Assembly: GCA_900540545.1 (NCBI GenBank)
Contig: UQGJ01000009.1
Coordinates: 1-61,475, forward strand
Reading direction: 5' to 3'
Origin: an uncultured Eubacteriales bacterium
Lineage (GTDB): Bacteria; Bacillota; Clostridia; Oscillospirales; Oscillospiraceae
Length of the DNA: 61,475 nucleotides
The notes beneath the pieces were generated by a model. That model saw nothing but the letters and a program-made list of their open reading frames with translations. It was not told the origin of the DNA and made no database searches. The translations under genes and the position numbers were made by a program. Below are positions 26,501 to 34,580 of this stretch, piece after piece; the stretch's first letter is position 1, and each line of letters opens with the position of its first letter.

Positions 26501-29500
26501 CAACACCACCAAGCCGCAAATCGTCGTAGGCAAGGACACCAAAGTGTCCGGGCAGGTGACCAGTGCGGCGAGTACTCCCGAAGGAGAGGACGGCGGCACG
26601 TTCCCGGACATCCCCGTTGAACAAGCTACCAGTCAAGGTGCTGACATTACCGTTCCCACCTACACCGTCACCCCCAAGCCCGGCGAGCATGTCACCGGCG
26701 TAACCGTGGACAAGAAGGAAATCCCGCTGCCTACTGACGCGGAAATCCAGACAGTTATTAACGGCGACCACAGCCCCGCCGACAACAGCGACGGCACCAA
26801 GACCTACACCAAGACCGACCCCGCTACCGGCGAGAAGACCACTGTGACCACGGACGGCGTGGGCGGCAAGCCCCTCTCCGTCACCGTGGACCCCGGCGTG
26901 GACGCGGGCGTCACCGTCACCTTCCCCGTGGACCTGACCAGCCCCGACTACGGCAAGGCCGAGGTGGTGTGGAAGGCCCCCAACAACAATACCCACACCG
27001 TGACGGCCAAAACGGAGGCTAACGTCTACGATTTCACCTCCAAGAAGCCCGACCCCAGCGAGGGCACCGCCCTGGTGAAGACCAACGAGGCCCCTGGCGG
27101 GGCCGACAAGGGCCAGGTCACCCACGGCAACAGCGCGGAGCTCGTGATTGCCCCCGCCGGCGGGATGCGTGTGGACCCCAACGGCAAGGTGACCATCACC
27201 ATGGCCGGCGTCCAGGGCGGCGAGGCCGTGACCATCACCGACACCCTGAAGAACCTGGCCGACAAGAACCTGTATCCTAATCTCACGGTCACCGGCGTGA
27301 ACCGGGACTGCACCGTCAACGCCGGTGCCAGCGTCACCGTGGCGGTCAGCCCCGTCACCGGCCCCCTGACCGTGGACGCCTCCGGTGCGTTCCGCTCCGC
27401 CACAGACCTGGACCCGGAGGATATGGTCCATGACCTGACCCTGGCGCTGGACGGGCTGAAGCAGTCCATCGACCTGGGCGACGCCATTGTGAAGAATAAG
27501 GACAACGGCCCCTACGTAACGAGCGATACGGCCTGGAAAAACTTCGCCGGCGCGACGGATGACAAGGGCGGCAAGCTGGCCGACGCCAGCGAGAAGCTCT
27601 ACGACAAGCTGACCAAGGACGACGACCTGCTGGAGACCATCGCAAAGGCCACCACCGAGACCGCCCTGGTTGACGCGGTGAACAAGGCCCTGGGCCTCAC
27701 TGGCGTAGACAAACTGGACACCTTCACCCAGGTGGTCAACGCCGTCACCAGCGCCAAGGACGATTTGGACGACGCCATTCTGAACCTGACGCCCAAGAGT
27801 GACGGCGGCAAGCAGATCCCCATCCTCCCCGGCCTGACCGGCGAGGGCGACAAGCCCATCCTGGGCGTGGGCACCGAGGGCGCTGTCCTCCTGCCCGGCG
27901 AGACTCCCGACATCATCGGGTCCGCCGACGACGGCGGACTGACCTCCAGCGAAGAGCTGAAAATCTCCCCCGTCACCCCCAAGCCCGGCAACACCGTGGA
28001 CAAGGTGACCATCACCGTCACCGACCCCACCACCGGCAAGGAGTACACCGCCGAGATTCCCGTGAACGGCGGCACGGACGTGGGCGAGAACGGCATCGTC
28101 ATCACCGACAAGGCCACCGGCGCGGTAATCGCCCCTGAAAAGCTCCCCGGCGGGGCGATTGCCGGGACAGTAGACGGCGGCACGGCCAAACCAGACGGCA
28201 CCGTCTCCGTCCCCGGCGGCACGATTCAGGCCGTGGTGGACGCCATCACCGGCACGAAGAATGACACTACCGGCAATCCGACCGCCGGCTCCGGCGACGG
28301 CGTCGTCACCGGCGTGGACGTATCCACAAAGCGGGACAACGGCTTCGACGTGGGCGTCGGTCCTACCCACACCGATGCAAAAACCGACGGCGGTATCACC
28401 GGCAACAAGCCCAAGGTGGACACCGTGGACAGTGACAAGAACTCCAACTCCGGCACCGACGACAAGAACACCACCATTGACCCCGGCGAGGACGGTATCA
28501 CCGTCACCCCCATCAAGCCGGGCGAAGGCTTCACCTATGAGGGCCTGGAGCTCACCGTGGTGGTCCCCGGAGAGTCGGAGGACAAGACCGTCACCGTCTT
28601 TATCCCCAAGGACACGGATGAAACCACCGGCAACACCACCCAAGTAAGTCCGAGCGACGTTAGCGACGGCTACACCACCACTGTGACCCCTGACGAACTG
28701 GCACAGGCCATCAAGGACGCCACCGGCCTTAACGACATCACCGGCGTCATCGTCACCGACGTGAAGGTGGTCACCGACGCCATCGATGTGCCCGCCATTA
28801 CCCCTGAACCCGGCAACGGCATTGACGAGGTGGGCGAGGTCGATAAGGTCACTGTCAAACCCGGCGCGACGGACGGGACGGAGTCCCTGACCATCCCCGG
28901 CGTCAAGCCCGCCCCCGGCTTCACCGCCGACGGCGGCACCGTGACCGTCACCGTCACCGACCCCATCACCGGCAAGGAGTACACCGCCGAGATCCCCGTG
29001 AACGGCGGCGCGGACACCAACGGCGGCATTGTAGTGAAGGGGCCGGACGGCGAGGTGATTGCCCCCGAAGACCTCCCCGGTGGCGCCATTCCCGACGACA
29101 CCAAGGGTGCCACCTCCGCTGACGCCAGTGACGGCAAAGAGAACGTCACCATCCCCGGCGACACCCTGAACGCCATCATCGACGCCATCACCGGGAGCAA
29201 AGACAATGGCACGACCATCCCCGGCTCCGGCAACGGCGTGATTTCCGGCCTTACCGTGGACGGCAAGCGGGAGGGCCACGCCCTGCCCGAAAGCGGCAAT
29301 GCCACCGGCGACAAGGGCGTGGACGGCACACCCACCATCACTAATACGGATAAGGTCCTTCTGCCTGACACCGAGGACCTGGTGGTGGGCAACATCAAGC
29401 CCAAGGAGAACTTCCAGGTGGACGGTCTCACCGTCACCCTCAGCGACGGTACCAAGGTCACCCTGCCCAAAGACGACGGCAAGGAAGAAACAGGGGCAAA

Positions 29501-32500
29501 GGTCACCGTCACCGTCACCACCCCCGACGGCGTCTCCGAGACGAAAGACATCCCCGTGCCCAACGAAACCGGGGTCACCTTTGAGGAAAGCGGCGGCACG
29601 GGCGGCACCGGCAAAATCACCGTGGACGGCGACGCTCTGGAGGCCATCATCAAAGCGGCCCTGGGTGACGAAAGCCCAGACGGCGTGGCCGACGCGGACA
29701 TCACCGACGTGAAGGTGAACACCTCCGCCAAGCCCGACGTCATCGGCCTGCCTGAGACGGCGGGGACCGACGAACACCAGACTGGCGCACCCACTGTGGA
29801 GGTAACAGACGAGAACGGCGACGAAGCAGACGCCATCATCGACCCCGAAACCCCCACAGGCAGCGTGGTCATCGGCAACATCAAGCCCGACCCCGCCTTC
29901 AGTACCAAGGACGTGACCATCACCGTCACCGTCCCCACCGCCGACGGCATGGGCACCACGGACTACGAGGTCACGATCCCCATTGGCGAGCCCGCCCCCG
30001 ACCTGTCCAAACTGCCCGCCTACCCGGTGAAGCCAGACGGCGCCGTGGATAAAGACAACCCCGTGACCGTGGACCTGTCTGACTTGACCGACAAGGGCGG
30101 TCTCCTGGACCAGGGCGGCGGCGCGAACGGCTCCGACCTGGCGACCATCCCCACCCAGACCATCGCGGACATCATCGACAAGCTGACGCCGGAATATACC
30201 GGCCAAGAACCCGATCCCCGCCCCGCCGGCACCGTTGCCGCCGTGGACGTGAACACCGGCCGCACCGGCCACACGGTCCCCGGCCACACCAATACCATGG
30301 ACGATGGCGTGGACAACAAGGGTATCGTGCAGGTGTGGACCAACAACCCCACCGGCGAGCCCAGCAAGCTGGAGCCCTCCAAGGGTCTCACCGTAACCGG
30401 CGTGGAGGCCCAGAACGAAGGCGAGACCGTTGCCAATGTGACCATCACCACCGCCGGGGGCACCGTCATCACCGTGACGCCCGACGGGACCGTCACCGCT
30501 GTGAAGGACGGTGAGGAACTGGTCCTGGGCGCGGGCATCAAGGCCGACATCACCGACGCCGACGGCGACCCCGCCACCACAGAGCCCTTCGACCTGGCCC
30601 TGTCCGGCGCCGTGCTGGACACCATCCTGGCCGCCGCGGGTGAGGAGAGCGGCGCGGGCAGCATCCAGAAGGTGGAGGTCAACACTACGAAGCCCGATGA
30701 GAACGACCCCGCGGCCACCGTACCCGGCGCACCCGGCGAGGGGACCCTCACCGGGTGGCTCTCCGCCGCCGTGGCCGACCCCTGCGTGGTGGACGCCGCC
30801 ACCCAGGACCTGGTGGTGGACAACGTGAAGGTCGCCCCGGGGTACACCTACACCGGCGTGACCCTGACCCTCACCGACGGCACCACCGTATCGGTGCCCA
30901 AGCAGAGCGTCACCGCCGCAGACGGCAGGGCCCAGGTCACCGTCACCATTACCCAGCCCGACGGGACCACCACGGAGACGAAGCCTGTCCTCCTGCCCCA
31001 GCACGTAAAGAGCGGGACGGACCTGTCCAACGGCACGGAAAAGACCACCATCCCCGGCGCCAGCCTGGACGAGATCATCAAGGCGGCCCTGGGCACCAAC
31101 GACAGCGACGTTGTCCGCGTCGACATCGACGCCGAGGCCACCGGCTACGTCATGCCCACCGCCAAGACCATCAAAGATGTGAACGTCAGCCACGGCCTGG
31201 ACGGTCTCACCATCAAGAACGACTCTGGCGACGACGCAGACCAGTCCGCTCACGACGACGCTGTGGACAACCACATTGTGGTCCCCCACACCGGGGAGCT
31301 GGTGATGGAGTTGACCTACCAGAAGGACGACGACATCTATGGCGAGCAGGGTCAGACCTACCACACCTTCTCCGGCCTCACCGTGGGCGACGTCAGCTTC
31401 GACGCGGACACCCTGGAGCGGCTGGGGGTCATCGACCGGGAGAACAGCGACGCCCTGGCCCATCTGAGCGACCCCGACGAGACCATCACCCTGGACGCCC
31501 AGAAGCTGGCCGCGCAGTACAAGCTGGCCACGGGCAAGGATTTCCCCGGCTTCGGCGACCTGAGCATCCAGACCGTGCCCCAGAACAGCCAGTACGCCTC
31601 CTTCGTGGAGAACTACGAAACCCTCCAGGGAATGCTGGACGAGAACGGAAAGCCCACCGGCGGCTACGCCTACGGCGGTGCTGACCGTGCCGAGTACGAG
31701 GAGCTGGTCCAAAAGCTGGCCGACCAGTTCAAGACGGGCACCGCCGACGAGCTCAAGGGCGACAACCTGGCTCACCTGCTGGATAAGAAGGTGGTGCTGG
31801 ACGGCCTCCAGCAGGAGATCGACGACCTGCGGAAAGCCGACCAGACCCAGGAGGGAATCGACAATACCACGGACGGCGTGGAGACGGCGTTGGGCGACAA
31901 GGCAACGAGTGTGAAAGACGCTGCCGACAAACTGAACGGCATTGCCGAGGCCACTGATGAAGAGAAGCAGGCCATCATCGACGCCATCGGCGACGACCTG
32001 CTGGACGACATCCGGAATCTGGTCAACGACAGCGCCAAGCTCCCCGACAGCGCCAAGGACGAGGTCTGGACCGGCGGGCTGAATGGAACGACCGCCGATA
32101 AGCTGGACGACTTGGAAGCCCTCCTGGAGGCCGTAGAGCGCAGCTCCCTCACCGCCAACGAATACCTGAACAAGGTCCTCAACGACCTGCCCGAGATACC
32201 CAATATTTTGGGCGGCGACGGTAGCGGCAGCGGGGTGCCTGACAACGATGACGGCGGCAGTTGGGACTCCCTGGAAAACGACGCTACCGGGACTCTCACA
32301 GCCCGCATCAACGCCCTGAAAGCCGCCGAGGCCGCCATCAACAAGGCCGCGGAGAAAATCGAGGACACCCTCGTGGGCGACGGTGACGAGGCCGACTCGG
32401 ACACCTCCATCACCACCGACCAGCGCAACGCCCTGCTGGACCGGCTCAGCGTCCAGCAGGAAAAGCTAACCCACGAGCTGGAGGACCTGGCCAAGGTCTT

Positions 32501-34445
32501 TGCGAAGAACTATCTGACAATAGATGACAGCGGATACAACAGCGCGGGCACCTCCACCGAGTCTAGCAATGGTATCAAGGAGAGCACACCCAAAATCAAG
32601 GACCTTGCCTCCACCGGCATGGCGGCCTACAACAAGCTGCCCCCCTCCGTTCAAGAGGCTGTGGACGACCTGTTCTACGGCCCCACCCTGCCCGAGCTGA
32701 ACGAGAGCGTCTTCGCCACCGGCAGCACCAGCGCCGGCCTGCTGGATAAGGAGGGTATCTTCAACGCCCTGGACAAGGACAGCAACCATATCAACAGCAA
32801 CCACCTGAACGTCGAGAACCTGGGCAGCGATTCCAGCGGCTGGAGCAACAAGGTTGACCCCTCCGGTAAGGCCGTGGGCCAGTGGGTGGACGACATCCTT
32901 GCCCTGGAGCCCAGCTACAACGCTCTTACCAGCGGCGACCAGGACAGCTTGAACGATATGCTGACCGGCCAGAACGGTTCCAGGTATCCCGACCTGCTGG
33001 ACAGGGCCAACGGTCTGGTGGCCGACAAGTTCGTCAAGGACAACCATCTGAATGATCTGGGTCCCGCGGGCGACACCCTTACCCAGGCCCAAAAGGACTT
33101 GGTCAGCGGCGCCAAGTGGGAGTGGAACAGCCTTACCGACGAGCAGAAGGCCCTGGTCAACGACAAGGTGAGCGGCATCACCGGCGGCCCGAACTATGAG
33201 GACCTGCTGGGTATGCTCACGCCCGGCAGTAGCACCGGCTCCGGCGTCACCGTCACCCAGCGCCCGGGCGGGACCGTGTCCGTCAACCCGGAGCAGCCCA
33301 AGAAGGGTGATACCGTCACCATCACCGTCACCCCCAACAGCGGCTACACTGCCAACGCCCCTACCGTCAAGGACAAGGACGGCAATGCCGTGACGCTGAC
33401 CAAACAGTCCGACGGCAGCTACACATTTACCATGCCCGACGGCAAGGTGACTGTGACGGGCAGCTTCACTAAGAAGGACAACAACTCCGGCGACACGCCC
33501 AGCCAAAACCCCGGCACCGGTGGCTCCGGCGGCGGCTCTTCCAGCAACGTCACCGTGGAGGTGGGCAAGACCGAGCACGGCGCGGCGGCGGTGGACTCCG
33601 ACACGGCCAAAAAGGACGACACCGTCACCATCACCGTCACCCCCGACCTCGGCTACGTGGTGGACAGAGTCACCGTCACCGACAAAAACGGCAATGAGCT
33701 GCCCCTCACCGACCACGACGACGGCACCTACACCTACACCCAGCCCAGCGGAAAGGTGACTGTGGACGTCCTGTTCCGCCCGGTCACCGGCGACCCCCAT
33801 GACAACGGCGTGGCGGATCTGCTCAACACGGACGACCACGCGGCCTACATGCAGGGCCGGGACGGCGGGGTATTCGCCCCCGGCGAGAACATGACCCGCG
33901 CCGAGGCGGCTCAGATGTTCTATAACCTCTTGAAGGACAAGAACGTGCCCGCCACCGCCAGCTTCACCGACGTGGACTCGAACGCCTGGTACGCCAAGGC
34001 GGTGTCCACGCTGGCCGGGTTGGACATCCTCAGCGGCGTGGGCGGCGGAGCCTTTGCCCCCGACCGCACCATCACTCGGGCGGAATTCGTGGTCATCGCC
34101 ACCCGGTTCGCCAGACTGGCCCCCGGCGACGCCAAGTTCAGCGACGTGAGCGGGGACTTCTGGGCCCGCGAGGCCATCGGCACTGCCAGCTACTACGGCT
34201 GGATCGACGGCTACCCCGACGGGACCTTCCAGCCCCTGAACCTCATCACCCGCGCCGAGGCGGTCAAGGTGGTCAACGCCATGCTGGACCGCAGCGCCGA
34301 CCGGGACTTCGTGGACGCCAACGGCGGCAATCTGATCCGTTTCCCCGACGTGCCCCCAAGCTACTGGGCTTACTACGACATCATGGAGGCCGCCAACGCC
34401 CACGGCTTCACCCGCACCGACGGCGCGGAGACCTGGACGAAGTAA
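17577..34445 (+). CDS. Giant secreted SLH-anchored surface protein 2 (5622 aa)
   Basis: The ATG follows AAGGAGGAG by 7 nt. Residues 1-28 are a signal peptide (AGAWAA). Approximate layout: 60-650 glycine-rich beta-helix; 660-762 a GLUG-type opening (YKLTKDLNL...WTPIGT...GTFDGQNHTLYNL); 763-1480 many degenerate GGxxG/AWAGG repeats; 1600-1730 a repeat-like domain ending TLTALFERRD; 1740-1960 helical; 2665-2740 a FIVAR-like helical unit (LVRDNYTPESW...AYQDLIAAQKAL); 3540-4510 a tandem repeat of about 157 aa; 4600-5200 helical, Asp/Lys-rich; 5224-5405 two bacterial repeat domains; 5405-5622 three SLH domains. No catalytic motif was recognised. It is extremely long for a bacterial protein, with one uninterrupted frame of 16.9 kb. 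Probable role: cell-surface filament or adhesin. Confidence 0.9.
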   Translation: MKQKKRVLAVLLAAAMMASMLPAGAWAAGDEPPAARSKKLAASKTGGAVTAAAAPSGSTPGAAWNGTYVVSSSMSLSNVTVTGNTTVYIAQGVTLTVSGSLSTTAQTGNSTSASTTPAAVPNAPGGRNGITIISGTLTFTGPGNLIVTGGAGARGADSTENNNFNMNNGGGGGRGGDGVFVASGATLKFAETFTGTAAIRGGNGGAGGTGQQASAYVVVQNNNARSYSIPATNRANRSGNGGNGGYAGYGIAADGGTVIFAQDAANTTLSKEGNTTIGSINVKGGVGGTGGTAGTLAAGTGIASNIHGVGSNVPSSSAVAQANAQITSQGAQLTSGSSWSKTGESNGSYTVNYSVAGSGGVGGLSGYGIGGGTVKFEGGVTGIEGGNSGGTSATWNVITGTHNYFDNGVASAASGIKKTPNPDGTETQISLTGGPVNGYNQYSCLLTASAVGTTYGVAAVPAISGATVYNNGGMSYVIYGDDGAGSALTNATVKSEGNKTGSFYNGNGVNMAPNVTSGITAVRVNYLEGTGDFAGNAKNFYVLNKSDTWTDADGTKHTSEGLLVGGTAYITKDLYVSPQGYLYLSGINNGATIEFDLAVGATRDGVAGSAAKDIHLSAGSQGIYHFTGTTAGVTARYALDDPDTGASYDSSFDVHWLQGVDFTKTVEISTAPQLAAVAWAVNNGVPGAATAGYKLTKDLNLGNFDWTPIGTESNPFMGTFDGQNHTLYNLRVSKIDGVTGYGLFGWAEDAALKNFTLARSEMTAAHADTLKNNGVAASATSGGAYDFKAVSAIKAITADTPLYVGAALGHGVGSTVDKVTVTDLPIGKATGQSVSLGGLVGYAQKSNVTGSMVTNTSDHTLSASAAGDAYTGGMIGWADETDVTKNSASGYTTIKAESTTTGHAWAGGAIGKLNGTTEKYAVATNNQVSATSGTVSATSKSGDACAAGLVGQAEYANVKGGDGTFNTADGYTTVQATSTATGSAWAGGAVGRVNGAEGNFAIVVNNEVKNAGTVSATSKDGDAYAAGLVGEAMHTDVTKNSAAGCTAVTAAATNTGAAWAAGAIGFIQGNDRTAAVATNNTVSGTKIDVTATAKGAEKNAAAGGILGEGKEVAAYSNAFTETSDNTVTAYSPAATAWAGGLLGHVENQGFGRIAVSDMKVPAVAVTAKGDASNPAGKASYAGGVIGQGRAKNGVELVNLTVGGTGANGAITSNAAATAWAGRLAGQVNKATIINCAFTNEKDQKIDVAATSTGSDAYAAGLVGQLLESGSVNASGVWATNVSASAAADKTAWAGGLLGYADDTSITASSVNYKKPATGEDAENDFAASTITVTGAKTTYAGGIAGEIVNTIPLNKPGEHTYKMNNAVSVTMTLPNAGVTAGGLYGKLNDGLVGTSYARDYIITSTGNSTNANPPTGNVAGVAGVLNGSELIAVYGVGKGGTVISAYPGMYAEGGNNAFYGCYVLHDKFAPRPERDVNVYGNTYYVKNDGSFTLIPGTQKEAQEQGKELVEKKAQAVPYYTKGSDGLYELKTSYDGVTYQHTQLTGLPTSYFNNDSKANDSMWNLLHFYRDDDPSAVTTRFEQRLGYAISFNRKSTNDVPNNFKCPTFVTPYAFTLAVQPGLDYGHIKENKGDETYSTYNEPGTKTYTADTQLIFTAEEQPTLPQDKVFYVFTGWKYASVVDTYYWKINENGKPAVDTVKIPASVPATVNPIRVNSVASYMTLTALFERRDNQIRGEINKALSDAMKAVTQDPDFVAELNELLAGGFPQDAADAMLDQLYAADETSGEPKLKGVYDAFEKWVDTDLKTDLSDMDFGTIYPNAKEELWDDITDHQAVVKQIVRDAVEQMMAADRFQAGSYDTDITEIAPELTDEQKKDFTKGDKLDFVDVGVDLFTTGNFAKYEETQLAFEKSGAAGSTTDNTKPGIGSFTGTTATLTDLLGGKGSVAISYIDPAGVGANGVYTPKDENGQPIEGEDPYDIWNAVPKNSNSKYTYDIDTSKLVTAEDGKQYLYIRETDANGYQVTTRVEVGVNTVVAENAPVNAVTGNTGVGDGTVIEPAEGQEDVERPLRYVREEMWFGAVNLAKGEKGEKLGAESGDHADEAGKPYYHNGKGGDKDKSVFTSTPSSGAYTEGLYVEIAADRVADWTKLPGYDVDPAVSTVKEIFGEDGVTVTGYEVKLKDEATTLTSEQGLISKQDDTPSFSTANVQPDVTASPVELAGSITYEPVNGFTVKAKYVNLLGELNQTKEGTVMVPDPNDPTAPPVETTVTAQQQVDNVLNDEGFAGAMGVDGDVITAYKGMTKTDAEGVTTNPIGQVMETYTPTEGYPDADAVKDLFTRATALQELLDVMAENQDTMDSLSAADKTRVAELKGRADNLLSGKDYNGNPIDPDDLALNSALFYNTGDNLFKLLQNVYYDSVVITIQTNFGGYVKPATGGQVGQVTSFVEDTLFGQDKVGGLAANAMSLFAENGILDSVAYVVGKGKEAKLVLDQKFYADGYEISSVNGEPNNGFFTSASAGADWTATISADKTVNNLNYTILFAKRVYDVTIPTEVKDSTTTSATVEATASGTSLEKETVEGEETGNLTGSVTHGDSVTIKVTPAEGYSIVPGGEVTYTVTLPNGSTKSETAKLNPDGTVVLSNAEGTISDVALSGAVAKTDKDGLGGYLTEAGKLVRDNYTPESWTKFDAAKKAADEVKTKANIEVGQDGSYENEEAKKAAIETAYQDLIAAQKALVKQYTITPGNDFEISDLSAGTSLDPTNKGDIDTLYGSNVVTYYQNGVVKIGSNYYVQEGKEVELEPTGQLAGQLGTNGTKSLVGVTYAQGDTEGKKATLVTGNNHIIIPNVTGAVDRLKAETKDKTFTVLPGDKDTTGKTDTTTVPSYDLPDVSVDNVTGTPETMTVTIKDEGNRNFVIEVPIDGNNGKTSEIKVKAPGDTEGKTIAVTANSLDGIVTDSDQAKKVELTSAQLQAIVDAYNNTTKPQIVVGKDTKVSGQVTSAASTPEGEDGGTFPDIPVEQATSQGADITVPTYTVTPKPGEHVTGVTVDKKEIPLPTDAEIQTVINGDHSPADNSDGTKTYTKTDPATGEKTTVTTDGVGGKPLSVTVDPGVDAGVTVTFPVDLTSPDYGKAEVVWKAPNNNTHTVTAKTEANVYDFTSKKPDPSEGTALVKTNEAPGGADKGQVTHGNSAELVIAPAGGMRVDPNGKVTITMAGVQGGEAVTITDTLKNLADKNLYPNLTVTGVNRDCTVNAGASVTVAVSPVTGPLTVDASGAFRSATDLDPEDMVHDLTLALDGLKQSIDLGDAIVKNKDNGPYVTSDTAWKNFAGATDDKGGKLADASEKLYDKLTKDDDLLETIAKATTETALVDAVNKALGLTGVDKLDTFTQVVNAVTSAKDDLDDAILNLTPKSDGGKQIPILPGLTGEGDKPILGVGTEGAVLLPGETPDIIGSADDGGLTSSEELKISPVTPKPGNTVDKVTITVTDPTTGKEYTAEIPVNGGTDVGENGIVITDKATGAVIAPEKLPGGAIAGTVDGGTAKPDGTVSVPGGTIQAVVDAITGTKNDTTGNPTAGSGDGVVTGVDVSTKRDNGFDVGVGPTHTDAKTDGGITGNKPKVDTVDSDKNSNSGTDDKNTTIDPGEDGITVTPIKPGEGFTYEGLELTVVVPGESEDKTVTVFIPKDTDETTGNTTQVSPSDVSDGYTTTVTPDELAQAIKDATGLNDITGVIVTDVKVVTDAIDVPAITPEPGNGIDEVGEVDKVTVKPGATDGTESLTIPGVKPAPGFTADGGTVTVTVTDPITGKEYTAEIPVNGGADTNGGIVVKGPDGEVIAPEDLPGGAIPDDTKGATSADASDGKENVTIPGDTLNAIIDAITGSKDNGTTIPGSGNGVISGLTVDGKREGHALPESGNATGDKGVDGTPTITNTDKVLLPDTEDLVVGNIKPKENFQVDGLTVTLSDGTKVTLPKDDGKEETGAKVTVTVTTPDGVSETKDIPVPNETGVTFEESGGTGGTGKITVDGDALEAIIKAALGDESPDGVADADITDVKVNTSAKPDVIGLPETAGTDEHQTGAPTVEVTDENGDEADAIIDPETPTGSVVIGNIKPDPAFSTKDVTITVTVPTADGMGTTDYEVTIPIGEPAPDLSKLPAYPVKPDGAVDKDNPVTVDLSDLTDKGGLLDQGGGANGSDLATIPTQTIADIIDKLTPEYTGQEPDPRPAGTVAAVDVNTGRTGHTVPGHTNTMDDGVDNKGIVQVWTNNPTGEPSKLEPSKGLTVTGVEAQNEGETVANVTITTAGGTVITVTPDGTVTAVKDGEELVLGAGIKADITDADGDPATTEPFDLALSGAVLDTILAAAGEESGAGSIQKVEVNTTKPDENDPAATVPGAPGEGTLTGWLSAAVADPCVVDAATQDLVVDNVKVAPGYTYTGVTLTLTDGTTVSVPKQSVTAADGRAQVTVTITQPDGTTTETKPVLLPQHVKSGTDLSNGTEKTTIPGASLDEIIKAALGTNDSDVVRVDIDAEATGYVMPTAKTIKDVNVSHGLDGLTIKNDSGDDADQSAHDDAVDNHIVVPHTGELVMELTYQKDDDIYGEQGQTYHTFSGLTVGDVSFDADTLERLGVIDRENSDALAHLSDPDETITLDAQKLAAQYKLATGKDFPGFGDLSIQTVPQNSQYASFVENYETLQGMLDENGKPTGGYAYGGADRAEYEELVQKLADQFKTGTADELKGDNLAHLLDKKVVLDGLQQEIDDLRKADQTQEGIDNTTDGVETALGDKATSVKDAADKLNGIAEATDEEKQAIIDAIGDDLLDDIRNLVNDSAKLPDSAKDEVWTGGLNGTTADKLDDLEALLEAVERSSLTANEYLNKVLNDLPEIPNILGGDGSGSGVPDNDDGGSWDSLENDATGTLTARINALKAAEAAINKAAEKIEDTLVGDGDEADSDTSITTDQRNALLDRLSVQQEKLTHELEDLAKVFAKNYLTIDDSGYNSAGTSTESSNGIKESTPKIKDLASTGMAAYNKLPPSVQEAVDDLFYGPTLPELNESVFATGSTSAGLLDKEGIFNALDKDSNHINSNHLNVENLGSDSSGWSNKVDPSGKAVGQWVDDILALEPSYNALTSGDQDSLNDMLTGQNGSRYPDLLDRANGLVADKFVKDNHLNDLGPAGDTLTQAQKDLVSGAKWEWNSLTDEQKALVNDKVSGITGGPNYEDLLGMLTPGSSTGSGVTVTQRPGGTVSVNPEQPKKGDTVTITVTPNSGYTANAPTVKDKDGNAVTLTKQSDGSYTFTMPDGKVTVTGSFTKKDNNSGDTPSQNPGTGGSGGGSSSNVTVEVGKTEHGAAAVDSDTAKKDDTVTITVTPDLGYVVDRVTVTDKNGNELPLTDHDDGTYTYTQPSGKVTVDVLFRPVTGDPHDNGVADLLNTDDHAAYMQGRDGGVFAPGENMTRAEAAQMFYNLLKDKNVPATASFTDVDSNAWYAKAVSTLAGLDILSGVGGGAFAPDRTITRAEFVVIATRFARLAPGDAKFSDVSGDFWAREAIGTASYYGWIDGYPDGTFQPLNLITRAEAVKVVNAMLDRSADRDFVDANGGNLIRFPDVPPSYWAYYDIMEAANAHGFTRTDGAETWTK
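28204..31100 (+). repeat. Degenerate tandem repeat (about 157 aa unit) within SLH protein 2
   Basis: A motif of the form I-P-G-x-x-L-x-x-I-I-x-A-x-x-G recurs at nucleotide positions near 28204, 28681, 29145, 29616, 30140, 30592 and 31043, with spacings of 477, 464, 471, 524, 452 and 451. Each is followed by a beta-rich stretch containing V-x-V-x-T and then K-P-x-x-G-F-T-x-x-G-x-T-V-T-V. A related single copy is near 26456. The unit does not match a domain I recognise. Confidence 0.75.
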
Positions 34446-34472
34446 CCCGGAATCTTCCGCACACCCCTTGAG

Positions 34473-34540
34473 GGAGGGGGCCGTCCGCCCCCTCCTTCTC
34501 CCATCCCTTCGCCGTTCCGGGGGGAAGGGCTGGGAGAAGG
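34473..34540 (+). terminator. Paired hairpins after SLH gene 2
   Basis: GGAGGGGGC (34473-34481) pairs with GCCCCCTCC (34487-34495). A second stem, CCTTCTCCCA (34494-34503) with TGGGAGAAGG (34531-34540), begins inside the first stem's right arm. The T-run is poor. The same overlapping layout follows SLH gene 1. Confidence 0.55.
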
Positions 34541-34580
34541 AATTCCCACGGCACACGCCCCATTGAAAGGAGCAAACGGG

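Noticed and set aside
22221..31775. Minus-strand open frame of over 3000 codons antisense to SLH gene 2
   Set aside because: It results from biased codon use (GGC, GTC, ACC, GAC) in the plus-strand repeats, which leaves few stops in the complementary frame. There is no ribosome site or domain, and the plus frame has signal peptide and SLH domains.
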